A DNA stretch of 45,783 nucleotides from Prevotella sp. (GCA_016284895.1 JAEEPT010000003.1:1-45783), one strand, 5' to 3'. Positions 9,555 through 20,640 are shown, counted from the first letter of the stretch. The notes: a model not told the origin generated them from the letters alone. Made by a program: numbers and translations.

Positions 9555-10184
9555 CTATTTATCTTCTTGAGGCTGTTTTTCTTTCTTGCTCATCATGACT
9601 ACGCGATAGACAAAATCAGTAGTCCACTTTTGAGAGAAGCCCAGTCGCTTGTTGTACTCACGAACGGACAGCACAGTCTTCATCACACTGGCATCAGAGA
9701 AGTCGTTTTTGTTAAAGATGTCATTAACAGTCTTCTCGGTCATCTGATAAAGAGCCTTTTTCAAGAAACTGGGAAGACGAAGCTTGAACTTCATCAAATT
9801 GCCTGTAAGCATCATGACTCCCTGGACGTAGGCTTGGAACTGAGCCAGATAAGGCTGGGCATCTTGCAGTTTCTTGCAACGTCGACGAATGCTCTGATCA
9901 ATTTCCTTGAAGAATTGGTCGTCCATATCGTACATATCCTTCAGCATGTTCTTACAACGAGCACGCTCAGCCACACCAAGTTTTCCACCCTGGGTAGGCA
10001 CACGCAATTTGGTTTTGAAAACTCGCAGCTCAGGCAAAGCAGCCAGATTTGTGATGTTTAGCTCTGAAGCCATCACCGCCTGAAAGTAAACACTGATGAG
10101 GGTCATGAAATCCTTCGTGCCACCAACCTTCATCTCCTCGTCTTCGTTTTTGTTGCGACCGAACAGTCTTGATAAAAATCCCAT
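9555..10184 (-). CDS. Conserved hypothetical protein, ~209 aa
   Basis: Start MGFLSRLFGRNKNEDEEMKVGG; -7 element (CAAAGGTA on plus) at 10203-10210. Confidence 0.7.
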   Translation of the reverse strand: MGFLSRLFGRNKNEDEEMKVGGTKDFMTLISVYFQAVMASELNITNLAALPELRVFKTKLRVPTQGGKLGVAERARCKNMLKDMYDMDDQFFKEIDQSIRRRCKKLQDAQPYLAQFQAYVQGVMMLTGNLMKFKLRLPSFLKKALYQMTEKTVNDIFNKNDFSDASVMKTVLSVREYNKRLGFSQKWTTDFVYRVVMMSKKEKQPQEDK

Positions 10185-10359
10185 GTCTATAAAAAATTTG
10201 TGCAAAGGTAGATAAAAGTTAGGATATTAGAATTGAGTGTTAGTAGTTTTTAAAACAAATACGGTAAAAAAAAGTTAAATAAGACATTTAACAGCATATT
10301 CATATCAGCAAACTGCTAACTTTTCCTTAACTTTGCAGTCTAATATAGATATTAGAGTC

Positions 10360-11238
10360 ATGAAAGGAATAGTATTAGCAGGTGGGAGCGGCACTCGCCT
10401 TTACCCCATAACGAAAGGTATCAGCAAGCAGCTGATACCCATTTTCGATAAGCCTATGATATTTTACCCCATCTCTGTGCTCATGTTGGCTGGTATTCGC
10501 GAGATTCTTATTATCTCTACGCCACATGACTTACCCGGATTCAAGCGCTTGCTTGGTGACGGCAGCGAGATTGGAGTAAAATTTGAATACGCAGAGCAGC
10601 CATCGCCCGATGGACTTGCGCAAGCTTTTATTATTGGTGAAAAATTCATCGGAAAAGACAACGTTTGTTTGGTCTTAGGTGATAATATTTTCTATGGTTC
10701 GGGATTCAGCGCACTGCTTCGCCAAAGCGTGCAGAATGCTGAAAAAGACGGATTGGCCACAGTATTCGGCTATTACGTGAACGACCCGGAGCGTTACGGA
10801 GTAGCTGAATTCGACAAGGAAGGCAATTGTCTGAGTATTGAAGAGAAGCCCGAGCATCCAAAGTCAAACTATGCTGTAGTGGGACTGTACTTCTACCCCA
10901 ACAGCGTGGTTGAAATTGCAAAGAACATAAAGCCCAGCGCTCGTGGAGAGCTGGAAATCACTACCGTCAATCAGGAATATCTTCAGCAGCACTTACTGAA
11001 AGTGCAGACCTTACAGCGCGGCTTTGCCTGGCTGGACACCGGCACTCACGACTCACTGGCCGAAGCCAGCACCTTCATTGAGGTCATTGAGAAACGTCAG
11101 GGACAGAAGGTGGCCTGCTTGGAAGAGATTGCCTTCAAGAAAGGATGGATTGACAGTGAGCGATTGAAAGAACTGGCAAAGCCCATGATCAAGAATGGCT
11201 ACGGTCAATATCTCATGCAGTTGGCAGAAAGCGAATAA
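10360..11238 (+). CDS. rfbA: Glucose-1-phosphate thymidylyltransferase
   Basis: [53 protein letters not shown]; -7 TAACTTTG at 10328-10335. Confidence 0.96.
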   Translation: MKGIVLAGGSGTRLYPITKGISKQLIPIFDKPMIFYPISVLMLAGIREILIISTPHDLPGFKRLLGDGSEIGVKFEYAEQPSPDGLAQAFIIGEKFIGKDNVCLVLGDNIFYGSGFSALLRQSVQNAEKDGLATVFGYYVNDPERYGVAEFDKEGNCLSIEEKPEHPKSNYAVVGLYFYPNSVVEIAKNIKPSARGELEITTVNQEYLQQHLLKVQTLQRGFAWLDTGTHDSLAEASTFIEVIEKRQGQKVACLEEIAFKKGWIDSERLKELAKPMIKNGYGQYLMQLAESE

Positions 11239-11305
11239 TCAAGACATATATTTTATAATAAGGTATAAACAAATAATCACTTCGAAATAGAAGACTTTAA
11301 AACTC

Positions 11306-13843
11306 ATGGAAGAAATTAAGAATGAAGAACTGACAGAAAGATTAGACAACGCAGCTATGTCAGAAGAGGAATCCTCGTTTGATATAAGAACCATTTTCAC
11401 GCTGATTGTCCTTAACTGGCAATGGTTCCTTTTGTCAATGTTTATTTTTGTTTGTGGAGCTCTCCTTTATCTCCGCTATGCCACACCTACCTATCAGGTA
11501 TCGGTGAAAATGCTCATTAAAGATGAGCAAAACAACCGAAGAGGTGGCAGCCAGTTGGCTAACATGCAGGACTTTGGTATAATGACCAATTCTGCAGGTA
11601 TTGACAATGAGATGGTGATTCTGAAATCAAAGCGACTGGCACTGGAAGCAGTAAAAGACCTGAAGCTCTACACAGAATATTATGTGAAAGGACGTTTGAA
11701 GGAGCAGCTTATATACAAGACTCAACCCGTCAACGTTGACTTAGACCCCATTAGTCTCGATTCGCTGAATTCCAGCAGAAAAGTCATTCGTTTCAAGTTA
11801 GAGAAAGAGGGGAAAAATTATCTTGTGACCAGCAAGGATGAGTTATGCCCCTTCGAAGCATCGTTTACAAGTTTTCCTGCCACTGTGAAAACGCCTCTTG
11901 GCAGCATCATATTCACGACAGGCACAGGATATGCACAAGGAATGCGAGACGGAGAATCGATGACCGTCGCCATCTACCCGCCTATGTCTAAGGCTGCTGC
12001 ATATACAGGTGCTCTAAAAGTAGAGCCTACCTCAAAGTTGACAACGATTGCCCAGATTACAATAACAGACATCAATGCTGAAAGGGCTATTGACTACCTG
12101 AAGCAGTTGGCACTCTGCTACAACCGTCAGGCTAATGCTGACAAGAACGAAATTGCTTACAAGACAGAGGAGTTCATCAATAGCCGTCTTGAGAAAATCA
12201 ACGCTGAGCTGGGAATCACTGAGGGCGAGTTGGAGAGCTATAAAAAGCGCAACAATATCACTCAGCTGCGCCTTGACGCTTCACAGTTGCTGACTCAGTC
12301 GAACAACTATACTTCTCAGTTGGCACAAGCCAACACCCAGATTCAGTTGTTAGACTACCTGAGAGAATACGTTGCTGAGCCCGAAAACCAATATCAGTTA
12401 ATTCCCTCGAACGTGGGACTCACTGACCCTGTTTCGTCATCGCTCATTGCTTCGTACAACAAGGAAGTGCAAGACCGCAACCGACTGCTCGAAGCTGCTT
12501 CTGAGAATTCACCACAAGTAATGACGCTGACCAACACGCTCGACCGGCTTCAGGTCAGTATCAATGAGGCTTTGGTTCAGGCTCGCAAAGCTGCCGACAT
12601 TCAGCGACAAGGTATTCAGCAGCAGTACGACCTGTATCAAAACAAGGTGGCCAACACTCCTGAGCAGGAGCGCATTCTGACACAGATTGGCCGTCAGCAG
12701 GAAGTCAAGTCTGGCCTCTACCTGATGCTGTTGCAGAAGCGTGAGGAGAACTCTATCTCATTAGCAGCCACAGCCGACAAGGGACGCTTGATTGACGATC
12801 CTTCATTCGGTGGAAAAGTAAGTCCCAAGAGCTCTATCATCTTGCTTGCATCTATCGTGCTCGGCTTCGCACTGCCTCTACTTATTACCTACCTGCTGCA
12901 GTTCCTGCGCTACAAGATTGAGGGACACGAGGATGTGATGCGTCTAACCAAGTTGCCCATTGTAGCCGATGTGGCTGTGGCAAGTGAGTCAGCCAAGTCG
13001 TCAGCAGGCATCGTGGTTCATGAGAACAAGAACAACCAGACTGATGAGATATTCCGCTCGATGCGTACGAATATTCAGTTCATGTTGACCGAACATCAGA
13101 AGGTGATTCTCTTCACGTCATCACAGTCTGGTGAAGGTAAGACGTTCAATGCTGCTAACCTGGCAGTCAGCTTTGCTCTGCTGGGCAAGAAGGTCATTCT
13201 GATGGGTCTTGACATACGTAAGCCTGCTCTCGGACGTCTGTTTAACATTACTGACCGCCAAAAGGGTATTACCACGCTGCTGGTGAAAGACCAAATCAGC
13301 AAGGAAGACCTTTATTCAGAGATTACGCCTTCAAATGTCAACGCCAACCTCGACTTGTTGCTGGCAGGACCTACTCCTCCCAACCCCACTGAGTTGTTGG
13401 CTCGCCACACCTTGAAAGATATAGTGGACATGCTCCGCAAGGAATACGACTATATCATCATGGATACGGCTCCTGTCGGTCTTGTGACCGACACGCTGCA
13501 GATTGGTCGTTGCGCTGATGTAACAGTCTTCATTTGCCGTGCCGACTACACGCCGAAGACCAGCTTCGGACTGATTAACACTCTCGATGCCGAGAAGAAG
13601 CTGCCTAACATGTGTATTGTGATTAATGGTATTGACATGTCGAAGAAGAAGTATGGCTACTACTACGGCTACGGCAAGTATGGCAAATACGGACGCTACG
13701 GATATGGCTATGGCTACGGACGCTACGGCTATGGTCGCTACGGAGGCTATGGCAGCTATGGAGGATACGGTAGCTACGGAGGCTACGGTAATTATTCAGA
13801 CAGTCACTACGGAAACAAAAATGATGATTCAATTAAGAAATAA
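11306..13843 (+). CDS. Polysaccharide biosynthesis tyrosine autokinase (Wzc/BY-kinase) with a Tyr-Gly-rich tail
   Basis: Wzz-like N-terminal domain, Walker A SSQSGEGKTFNAANLA, Walker A' ILMGLDIRKP, Walker B YDYIIMDTAPVGLVTD, C-terminal YG repeats. Confidence 0.95.
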   Translation: MEEIKNEELTERLDNAAMSEEESSFDIRTIFTLIVLNWQWFLLSMFIFVCGALLYLRYATPTYQVSVKMLIKDEQNNRRGGSQLANMQDFGIMTNSAGIDNEMVILKSKRLALEAVKDLKLYTEYYVKGRLKEQLIYKTQPVNVDLDPISLDSLNSSRKVIRFKLEKEGKNYLVTSKDELCPFEASFTSFPATVKTPLGSIIFTTGTGYAQGMRDGESMTVAIYPPMSKAAAYTGALKVEPTSKLTTIAQITITDINAERAIDYLKQLALCYNRQANADKNEIAYKTEEFINSRLEKINAELGITEGELESYKKRNNITQLRLDASQLLTQSNNYTSQLAQANTQIQLLDYLREYVAEPENQYQLIPSNVGLTDPVSSSLIASYNKEVQDRNRLLEAASENSPQVMTLTNTLDRLQVSINEALVQARKAADIQRQGIQQQYDLYQNKVANTPEQERILTQIGRQQEVKSGLYLMLLQKREENSISLAATADKGRLIDDPSFGGKVSPKSSIILLASIVLGFALPLLITYLLQFLRYKIEGHEDVMRLTKLPIVADVAVASESAKSSAGIVVHENKNNQTDEIFRSMRTNIQFMLTEHQKVILFTSSQSGEGKTFNAANLAVSFALLGKKVILMGLDIRKPALGRLFNITDRQKGITTLLVKDQISKEDLYSEITPSNVNANLDLLLAGPTPPNPTELLARHTLKDIVDMLRKEYDYIIMDTAPVGLVTDTLQIGRCADVTVFICRADYTPKTSFGLINTLDAEKKLPNMCIVINGIDMSKKKYGYYYGYGKYGKYGRYGYGYGYGRYGYGRYGGYGSYGGYGSYGGYGNYSDSHYGNKNDDSIKK

Positions 13844-14286
13844 TGATTATTGGAGTTGATTTTGACGGAACTATCGTTGAAGACAAATACCCTGAAATTG
13901 GCAAAGAGTTGCCATTTGCAATAGACACACTAAAGATGCTGATCAAATCTCATCACAGATTGATACTTTGGACTGTGCGTGAGGGCAAGTATCTTGAGGA
14001 TGCAGTGAACTGGTGTCGTGAGAGAGGCGTAGAGTTCTATGCTGTAAATCGTGATTATCCAGAAGAGACGACTGAGAACAATGATCATTTCAGTCGGAAG
14101 ATAAAAGCCGATGTATGGATAGATGACCGCAATCTGGGAGGCCTTCCTGACTGGGGAACCATCTATCGGATGATTACACGACACAAGTCTTGGCACGACT
14201 TGATCATTGAAGAGGTGCAGAGCGCCACGCTCACGCCCTACGAGGAGATGCATCCGAAGAAAAAACCTTGGTGGAAGTTCTTCTAA
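13843..14286 (+). CDS. HAD-like small hydrolase
   Basis: MIIGVDFDGTIVEDKYPEIG (DxDGT motif), WTVREGKYLEDAVNWCRERGVEF, late acidic motif VWIDDRN; ATG overlaps the BY-kinase stop (TAATG). Confidence 0.75.
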   Translation: MIIGVDFDGTIVEDKYPEIGKELPFAIDTLKMLIKSHHRLILWTVREGKYLEDAVNWCRERGVEFYAVNRDYPEETTENNDHFSRKIKADVWIDDRNLGGLPDWGTIYRMITRHKSWHDLIIEEVQSATLTPYEEMHPKKKPWWKFF

Positions 14287-14314
14287 CTGAAAGTCAGATT
14301 TCTATCATCAAAAA

Positions 14315-14353
14315 AATAAGGTGGAGCAAATCATTTGTTTGCTCCACCTTATT
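14315..14353. terminator. Bidirectional intrinsic terminator
   Basis: AATAAGGTGGAGCAAA-TCATTTG-TTTGCTCCACCTTATT, 16-bp perfect stem. Confidence 0.9.
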
Positions 14354-14379
14354 ATATATAAGAGAGGGTTAGAAGTCTT

Positions 14380-14448
14380 TTCTATTCCTTTATGACAAAG
14401 AGTTCTATTCCTTTATGACAAAGAGTTCTATTCCTTTATGACAAAGGG
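14380..14448. repeat. 23-bp tandem repeat x3 (TTCTATTCCTTTATGACAAAGAG)
   Basis: Three consecutive near-identical units directly downstream of the thrS stop. Confidence 0.95.
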
Positions 14449-14449
14449 G

Positions 14450-16393
14450 TTAGAAGTTCTTCGTCTGCTCCTTTACCTCAGCGTTCACTTTGTCAATGAA
14501 CTCTTGGATTGTCATCATAGCCTGTTCGCCACCACCCTGCTGACGCATGGAGACGAGTCCCTCGGCTTCCTCCTTCTCACCTACGATAACCATATAGGGG
14601 ATTCGTTTCAGCTCGTTGTCACGAATCTTACGTCCCAGTTTCTCGTTGCGCAGGTCGATAGAGCCGCGAACTCCTTGGAGGTCGAACTCTTTCAGCACTT
14701 TCTTGGCATAGTCGTTGTACTTCTCCGACAGCGGCAGGATGGCCACCTGATCGGGAGTGAGCCACAAGGGGAAGTGTCCGCTGGTATGCTCAATGAGCAC
14801 AGCTGTGAAACGCTCCATTGATCCGAAGGGAGCTCGGTGAATCATCACAGGCGTCTTCTTTGTATTGTCCTCGTCGGTGTACTCCAACTGGAAGCGCTTC
14901 GGCAGGTTATAGTCCACCTGTATGGTGCCCAACTGCCAGCGACGTCCGATGGCATCCTTGATCATGAAGTCGAGCTTCGGACCATAGAAGGCAGCCTCAC
15001 CATATTCTACCTTGGCGGGCAGTCCCTTCTCCTGACAAGCCTCAACAATAGCCTTCTCTGCCAGAGCCCAGTCTTCATCGGTACCCACATATTTATCGTG
15101 GTCGTTGGGGTCGCGGAGTGAGATTTGTGCTTCGAAGTTGAATCCAAAAGCAGACAGTACGATATTGATGATGTCCATGACGTTCAGGAACTCCTGCTTC
15201 ACCTGATCGGCACGGCAGAATATGTGTGCATCGTCTTGAGTAAATGAACGCACGCGGGTAAAGCCGTGCAACTCACCACTCTGCTCATAGCGATAAACGG
15301 TGCCGAACTCTGCGATACGCAGGGGCAGGTCGCGATACGAACGGGGCTTCCATGCAAAGATCTCACAGTGGTGAGGGCAGTTCATGGGCTTCAGCATGTA
15401 AACCTCTCCTTCCTCAGGAGTGGTGATGGGCTGGAACGAGTCCTTTCCGTAGTGATCCCAGTGACCAGAGGTGATATAGAGGTTCTTCGAACCGATGTGC
15501 GGGGTGATGACCTCCTGATAGCCGAAACGCTTCTGCACTTTGCGCAGGTGATCCTGCAAGCGCAGGCGCAGCTCGGTACCCTTCGGCAGCCAGATGGGCA
15601 ATCCCTTGCCTACCTTATCAGAGAACATGAAGAGCTCCATCTCCTTACCTATCTTGCGGTGGTCGCGTTTCTTTGCCTCTTCCAGCATCACGAGATACTC
15701 GTCGAGCATTTTCTTCTTCGGGAAAGTGATACCATACAGACGCTGCATTTGTTCGCGCGTTGCATCACCACGCCAGAAGGCTCCTGCTACAGAAGTCAGC
15801 TTTACTGCCTTGATCTCGCCCGTATCCACGAGGTGCGGACCGCGGCACAGGTCGGTAAAGTTGCCCTGAGTATAGGTGGTGATAGAACCGTCCTCCAAAT
15901 CCTGGTCAATGTGTTCGCACTTATAGGTCTGACCATCGGCAGCAAACTCTTTCAGTGCATCTGCCTTCGCCACCTCTTTGCGAACGACGGGCTCTTTCTT
16001 CGAAGCCAGTTCCTTCATTTTCTGTTCAATCTTGGGGAAGTCGCTCTCCTTGATGCTCTCACCGTTAGGCAGCAGCACATCATAGAAGAAGCCGCTCTCA
16101 ACAGCAGGACCGAATCCGAACTGTATGCCAGGATAGAGTTCCTTTAGCGCCTCTGCCAGCAGGTGAGCGCTGGTGTGCCAGAAGGTGTGCTTTCCTTCCT
16201 CGTCATCCCACTTGTAAAGTTCGATTTTTGCGTCCTCCGTGATAGGGCGGTTCAACTCCACGGTCTCACCGTTCACTCCGCAAGCCAGAACGCTGCGTGC
16301 CAGAGCCGGTGAGATGCTCTCGGCAATTTCAAGTCCCGTCACGCCCTGTTCATACGAGCGAACAGATCCGTCGGGAAAGGTAATTTTGATCAT
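14450..16393 (-). CDS. thrS: Threonyl-tRNA synthetase
   Basis: TGS domain start, [49 protein letters not shown]; 647 aa. Confidence 0.98.
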   Translation of the reverse strand: MIKITFPDGSVRSYEQGVTGLEIAESISPALARSVLACGVNGETVELNRPITEDAKIELYKWDDEEGKHTFWHTSAHLLAEALKELYPGIQFGFGPAVESGFFYDVLLPNGESIKESDFPKIEQKMKELASKKEPVVRKEVAKADALKEFAADGQTYKCEHIDQDLEDGSITTYTQGNFTDLCRGPHLVDTGEIKAVKLTSVAGAFWRGDATREQMQRLYGITFPKKKMLDEYLVMLEEAKKRDHRKIGKEMELFMFSDKVGKGLPIWLPKGTELRLRLQDHLRKVQKRFGYQEVITPHIGSKNLYITSGHWDHYGKDSFQPITTPEEGEVYMLKPMNCPHHCEIFAWKPRSYRDLPLRIAEFGTVYRYEQSGELHGFTRVRSFTQDDAHIFCRADQVKQEFLNVMDIINIVLSAFGFNFEAQISLRDPNDHDKYVGTDEDWALAEKAIVEACQEKGLPAKVEYGEAAFYGPKLDFMIKDAIGRRWQLGTIQVDYNLPKRFQLEYTDEDNTKKTPVMIHRAPFGSMERFTAVLIEHTSGHFPLWLTPDQVAILPLSEKYNDYAKKVLKEFDLQGVRGSIDLRNEKLGRKIRDNELKRIPYMVIVGEKEEAEGLVSMRQQGGGEQAMMTIQEFIDKVNAEVKEQTKNF

Positions 16394-16593
16394 ATCTACA
16401 ATATATGTTTAAGTTTAAAACGAGTGCAAAATTACCATATTTGATTGACAAAATAACATTTTTTTAGCGAAAAGTTTGGCAGTTATCCATTTTTTACATA
16501 CTTTTGCCAACGATAAAACAATTAATAACTCAAAACTTTAAACTTTATTGCCTATCGACAGAAATTTACTTCATAACAAAACATTCTTATAAT

Positions 16594-17193
16594 ATGAAGA
16601 AATTTGAAGGAGTGACCGACGAGCAGTTGGCATTACTTTACGTAGGAGGAGACAATAAAGCGTTCGACGAGTTACTTTCCCGTACGCAAGAGAAACTGTT
16701 TACCTATATCATGTTCGTGGTGCGCGATCATGACCTTGCCGACGACATCTTTCAGGAGACATTCGTCAAAGCAATCAGCAAGCTTCAGCAGGGTCAGTAC
16801 ACTGACAGCGGCAAGTTCCAGTTCTGGATTACGCGCATAGCCCACAACGTGATTATGGACTACTACCGCGCCCAGCGCAACGAGCATATCATAGAGCCTA
16901 CTGCAGACAACGACCTGAGCAACATTAAGGGTGCATCGATTCTTGACTCCTATCGCGAGACTGAGCTTGTGAACGAACAGATTCTGTGCGATGTGAAAAA
17001 GATGATGAACGCCCTCCCCGCTCCTCAGCGCGAAGTGGTCTATATGCGTTTCTTCCAGCAACTGTCGTTCAAGGAGATTGCCGATGTGACAGGTGTAAGC
17101 ATCAATACCTCACTGGGTCGCATGCGCTATGCGCTCATCAATCTGCGCCGCATGGCAAAGGAGCACAAGATTGAACTGGCGCTGCAATTCTAA
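16594..17193 (+). CDS. RNA polymerase sigma factor, ECF/sigma-70 family
   Basis: FVVRDHDLADDIFQETFVKAI (region 2), REVVYMRFFQQLSFKEIADVTGVSINTSLGRMRYAL (region 4); -7 TACTTTTG at 16499-16506. Confidence 0.9.
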   Translation: MKKFEGVTDEQLALLYVGGDNKAFDELLSRTQEKLFTYIMFVVRDHDLADDIFQETFVKAISKLQQGQYTDSGKFQFWITRIAHNVIMDYYRAQRNEHIIEPTADNDLSNIKGASILDSYRETELVNEQILCDVKKMMNALPAPQREVVYMRFFQQLSFKEIADVTGVSINTSLGRMRYALINLRRMAKEHKIELALQF

Positions 17194-17240
17194 TTCGCCA
17201 CCAATCTTTTCCGTCGGCTGATTAGTCAGCTCACACCGAC

Positions 17241-17888
17241 TTAGAGCATTCGCAATTGACGGATGGTCTCTTCGGGTGTGGGGCTTTTGAAGACATAGCT
17301 GCCACTGACGAGCACATCGACTCCCGCCTGCACTATACGTGGGGCTGTTTCGCCCTGAACGCCGCCATCGACCTCAATCAGAGCCTTACTGCCGCTCTCA
17401 AGAATGAGCTGTCGCAACTGTTGGGCCTTTTTGAGCGTGTTTTCAATGAACTTTTGACCTCCAAACCCCGGGTTGACACTCATGAGCAGCACCATATCCA
17501 CATCGCAGATGATATCTTCAAGCATTGCTACGGGTGTTGAGGGATTGAGCGTCACGCCAGCTTTCATTCCGGCATCATGAATCTCCTGTATGGTACGGTG
17601 CAGATGGTCGCATGCCTCAAAGTGCACGTTCATCATCATCGCCCCCAGGCGGGCCGTCTGCTGAATGTAGCGCTCAGGCTTCACAATCATGTAGTGCACA
17701 TCCAGTGGCTTGCGGCACTTTTCGGCTACAGCCTCCAGCACAGGGAATCCGAAAGATATATTAGGTACAAACACCCCATCCATCACATCAAGATGCAGCC
17801 AGTCGGCCTCACTACGATTGATCATTTCAATCTCGGAGTCGAGATGCAGGAAGTCGGCAGCGAGCAACGAAGGAGAAACCTTTGCCAT
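17241..17888 (-). CDS. rpe: Ribulose-phosphate 3-epimerase
   Basis: VSPSLLAADFLHLDSEIEMIN, WLHLDVMDGVFVPNISFG, LMSVNPGFGGQKF, IEVDGGV. Confidence 0.97.
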   Translation of the reverse strand: MAKVSPSLLAADFLHLDSEIEMINRSEADWLHLDVMDGVFVPNISFGFPVLEAVAEKCRKPLDVHYMIVKPERYIQQTARLGAMMMNVHFEACDHLHRTIQEIHDAGMKAGVTLNPSTPVAMLEDIICDVDMVLLMSVNPGFGGQKFIENTLKKAQQLRQLILESGSKALIEVDGGVQGETAPRIVQAGVDVLVSGSYVFKSPTPEETIRQLRML

Positions 17889-17906
17889 AGTTGCTTTAAT
17901 TGGGAT

Positions 17907-18026
17907 TTAGTTGAGACAGTAAGACTGATTGTTCACTACACGATAGGTATAAGCGAGTTCCTTAATAAACTTAATTACTCTTTCGCTCGGTGTAGTTTCT
18001 TCTTGTGTAAAAATCTGCATAGGCAT
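17907..18026 (-). CDS. Putative 39-aa small protein (MPMQIFTQEETTPSERVIKFIKELAYTYRVVNNQSYCLN)
   Basis: Read manually on the minus strand (below the supplied track threshold); protein-like composition; ends ~19 nt upstream of rpe on the same strand. Confidence 0.55.
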   Translation of the reverse strand: MPMQIFTQEETTPSERVIKFIKELAYTYRVVNNQSYCLN

Positions 18027-18157
18027 TTTTTTTGATTAGAATTGTTCACTTTTCTGTACCTCTATGAAGAGGCTTCATTTTTAGAAACGCAGCAACCTTC
18101 AAAATATTATTACGACACACGATTATTTTTTTCATTTCCTCACTTCATCAAAAAACT

Positions 18158-18220
18158 CCGATGCATCTAACGAGCCGTCCGATGCGTTTAACGAGCCGTC
18201 CGATGCGTTTAACGATTCGC
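18158..18220. repeat. 21-bp tandem repeat x3 (CCGATGCGTTTAACGAGCCGT)
   Basis: Three consecutive 21-nt units, the third divergent at its end. Confidence 0.9.
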
Positions 18221-18299
18221 TGAATGTAACAAGCGTCACGTTTTCGGCCCGTTTTGTGTTAATCTTCTAAAAAAGCAGACCATTTTTCTACATTTTTAG

Positions 18300-18307
18300 T
18301 ATATTTG
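18300..18307 (+). promoter_or_regulatory. -7 element TATATTTG
   Basis: TAnnTTTG match 50 nt upstream of the XRE-cupin start. Confidence 0.5.
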
Positions 18308-18356
18308 CGACCAAATTTAAACAGATTTGTATTTTTGATATAATATTTATAACACA

Positions 18357-18938
18357 ATGTCCAATCACACCATTGTCGGATTCAAAATCAAAGGGATTAG
18401 AGAATCCAAAAAGCTCTCCATCGAAGAGATTGCCGAACGTAGTGGTCTGTCAGCAGACCAAATTGCATCCATTGAAAACGACCAGTACCTACCATCACTG
18501 GGTCCACTCATCAAGATTGCCAGAGCACTGGGCGTAAGATTGGGCACATTCCTTGACGATAACGACGAGCTGGGTCCCGTCATCTGCCGCGCACAGGACC
18601 GCGAGCGCAATAGCAGCATCAGTTTCTCCAACGGTGCCACAGAGGCTCGCAAGAACATGGTCTATCACTCATTGGCCCGCCAGAAGGCAGGTCGGAGCAT
18701 GGAACCGTTCATCATCGACATACAGCCCTCTGAGGAAAAGGACTTCAAGCTGTCGGCCCACGAAGGTGAGGAGTTCATCTACGTGATGGAAGGCGAGATC
18801 GAGATTGCCTACGGTCTGGAGAAATACGTGCTGAAGCAGGGCGACTCTATCTTCTACGACTCAATAGTTGAGCACCACGTGCATGGTTTGGCAGGAAAGT
18901 CTGCAAAGATTCTTGCCGTAGTGTATATCCCAGTTTAA
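18357..18938 (+). CDS. XRE-family transcriptional regulator with C-terminal cupin
   Basis: N-terminal HTH ([31 protein letters not shown]), cupin ([35 protein letters not shown]). Confidence 0.93.
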   Translation: MSNHTIVGFKIKGIRESKKLSIEEIAERSGLSADQIASIENDQYLPSLGPLIKIARALGVRLGTFLDDNDELGPVICRAQDRERNSSISFSNGATEARKNMVYHSLARQKAGRSMEPFIIDIQPSEEKDFKLSAHEGEEFIYVMEGEIEIAYGLEKYVLKQGDSIFYDSIVEHHVHGLAGKSAKILAVVYIPV

Positions 18939-18948
18939 GCGAAAAGAT

Positions 18949-20640
18949 ATGGAGAAGAGAACCTATCCTGCACAAACTGGCAGTGCCGGCTACACGTTGT
19001 CTGAGCGAACGCTGGGCGACTGGCTGGAACATTGGGCAACGACAACGCCCGACAAGGAATACATCGTCTATTCCGACCGTGACTTGCGATTCACCTGGAG
19101 TGAGTTCAACCAACGTGTTGACAACCTTGCCAAGGGTCTGATTTCGATTGGCGTAGAGAAAGGCTCCAACGTGGGCATCTGGGCAACCAACGTACCCGAC
19201 TGGCTGACGTTCCTCTATGCCACGGCAAAGATTGGTGCCGTGCTCGTGACGGTGAACACCAACTACAAGCAGGCAGAGCTGGAGTACCTTTGCAAAGACT
19301 CCGACATGCACACGCTGTGCATCACCGATGGCACATGGGAGTGCGACTATGTCGATATGACCTACAAGATGCTGCCCGAGCTTCGCAACTGCGAACGAGG
19401 CCATCTGAACAGTGAGCGCTTCCCCTATATGAAGAATGTAGTATATATAGGTATGGAGAAGTATCGCGGCATGTATAACACTGCCGAGCTGCTGCTCTTA
19501 GGCAAGAACATTGCCGACGACAAGCTGAACGAGATGAAGAGCCAGGTGACCTGCCACGATGTGTGCAACATGCAGTACACCAGCGGCACCACCGGATTCC
19601 CCAAGGGCGTGATGCTGACCCACTACAACATTGCCAACGACGGCTACTTCACCGGTGAGAACATGGGCTTCACACAAGACGACAAGCTCTGCGTCTGCGT
19701 GCCGTTGTTCCACTGTTTCGGCGTGGTGCTGGCAACGATGAACTGCCTGACCCACGGCTGTACGGAGGTGATGGTCGAGAAGTTCGACCCCCTCGTGGTA
19801 CTGGCTTCTGTCCATAAGGAGCGCTGCACCGCCCTGTATGGTGTGCCGACGATGTTCATCGCTGAGCTCAACCACCCCATGTTCTCCATGTTCGACATGT
19901 CAAGCCTCCGCACGGGCATTATGGCAGGAAGCCTTTGTCCCGTAGAGCTGATGAAACAAGTATCGGAGAAGATGTTTATGACCATCACCTCAGTATATGG
20001 ACTGACCGAGTCGTCGCCCGGCATGACGCAGACCTGTCTGGCCGACACGTTCGAACAGCGCTGCACCACCGTAGGTCGCGACTATCCCTTCGTAGAAGTG
20101 AAGGTGCTCGACCCCGAGACCAACGAGGAGTGTCCAGTTGGCGTGCAGGGCGAGATGTGCTGCCGCGGCTTCAACGTGATGAAGGGTTACTACAAGAATC
20201 CGAAGGCTACGGCTGAGGTCATCGACGAGAACGGGTTCCTGCACTCTGGCGACTTAGGCATCAAGGACGAGAACGGCTTCTATCGCATCACTGGCCGCAT
20301 CAAGGACATGATCATCCGAGGCGGTGAGAACGTCTATCCACGCGAAATCGAGGAGTTCCTCTACCAGATGCCTGGCATACGCGACGTGCAGGTAGCTGCC
20401 GTGCCATCAAAGAAGTACGGCGAGGAGGTAGGAGCCTTCATCATTCTGGAAGAAGGTGCGAAAATGGAGCCCGAAGACGTGCGCGACTTCTGCAAAGGCA
20501 AGATAGCCCGCTATAAGACACCTAAATACGTGTTCTTCATCGACCAGTTCCCCCTCACGGGCTCAGGAAAGATTCAGAAGTTCAAGCTGAAAGAGATGAG
20601 CCTGGAGTTGTGCAAGAAACAAGGAATCGAGGTCATATAA
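18949..20640 (+). CDS. AMP-dependent acyl-CoA synthetase
   Basis: [78 protein letters not shown]. Confidence 0.93.
   Translation: MEKRTYPAQTGSAGYTLSERTLGDWLEHWATTTPDKEYIVYSDRDLRFTWSEFNQRVDNLAKGLISIGVEKGSNVGIWATNVPDWLTFLYATAKIGAVLVTVNTNYKQAELEYLCKDSDMHTLCITDGTWECDYVDMTYKMLPELRNCERGHLNSERFPYMKNVVYIGMEKYRGMYNTAELLLLGKNIADDKLNEMKSQVTCHDVCNMQYTSGTTGFPKGVMLTHYNIANDGYFTGENMGFTQDDKLCVCVPLFHCFGVVLATMNCLTHGCTEVMVEKFDPLVVLASVHKERCTALYGVPTMFIAELNHPMFSMFDMSSLRTGIMAGSLCPVELMKQVSEKMFMTITSVYGLTESSPGMTQTCLADTFEQRCTTVGRDYPFVEVKVLDPETNEECPVGVQGEMCCRGFNVMKGYYKNPKATAEVIDENGFLHSGDLGIKDENGFYRITGRIKDMIIRGGENVYPREIEEFLYQMPGIRDVQVAAVPSKKYGEEVGAFIILEEGAKMEPEDVRDFCKGKIARYKTPKYVFFIDQFPLTGSGKIQKFKLKEMSLELCKKQGIEVI

Noticed and set aside
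15266-16147. 293-aa ORF antisense to thrS
   Set aside because: Shadow ORF; thrS is unambiguous.
18158-18220. CRISPR array
   Set aside because: Units are contiguous with no spacers; it is a tandem repeat.
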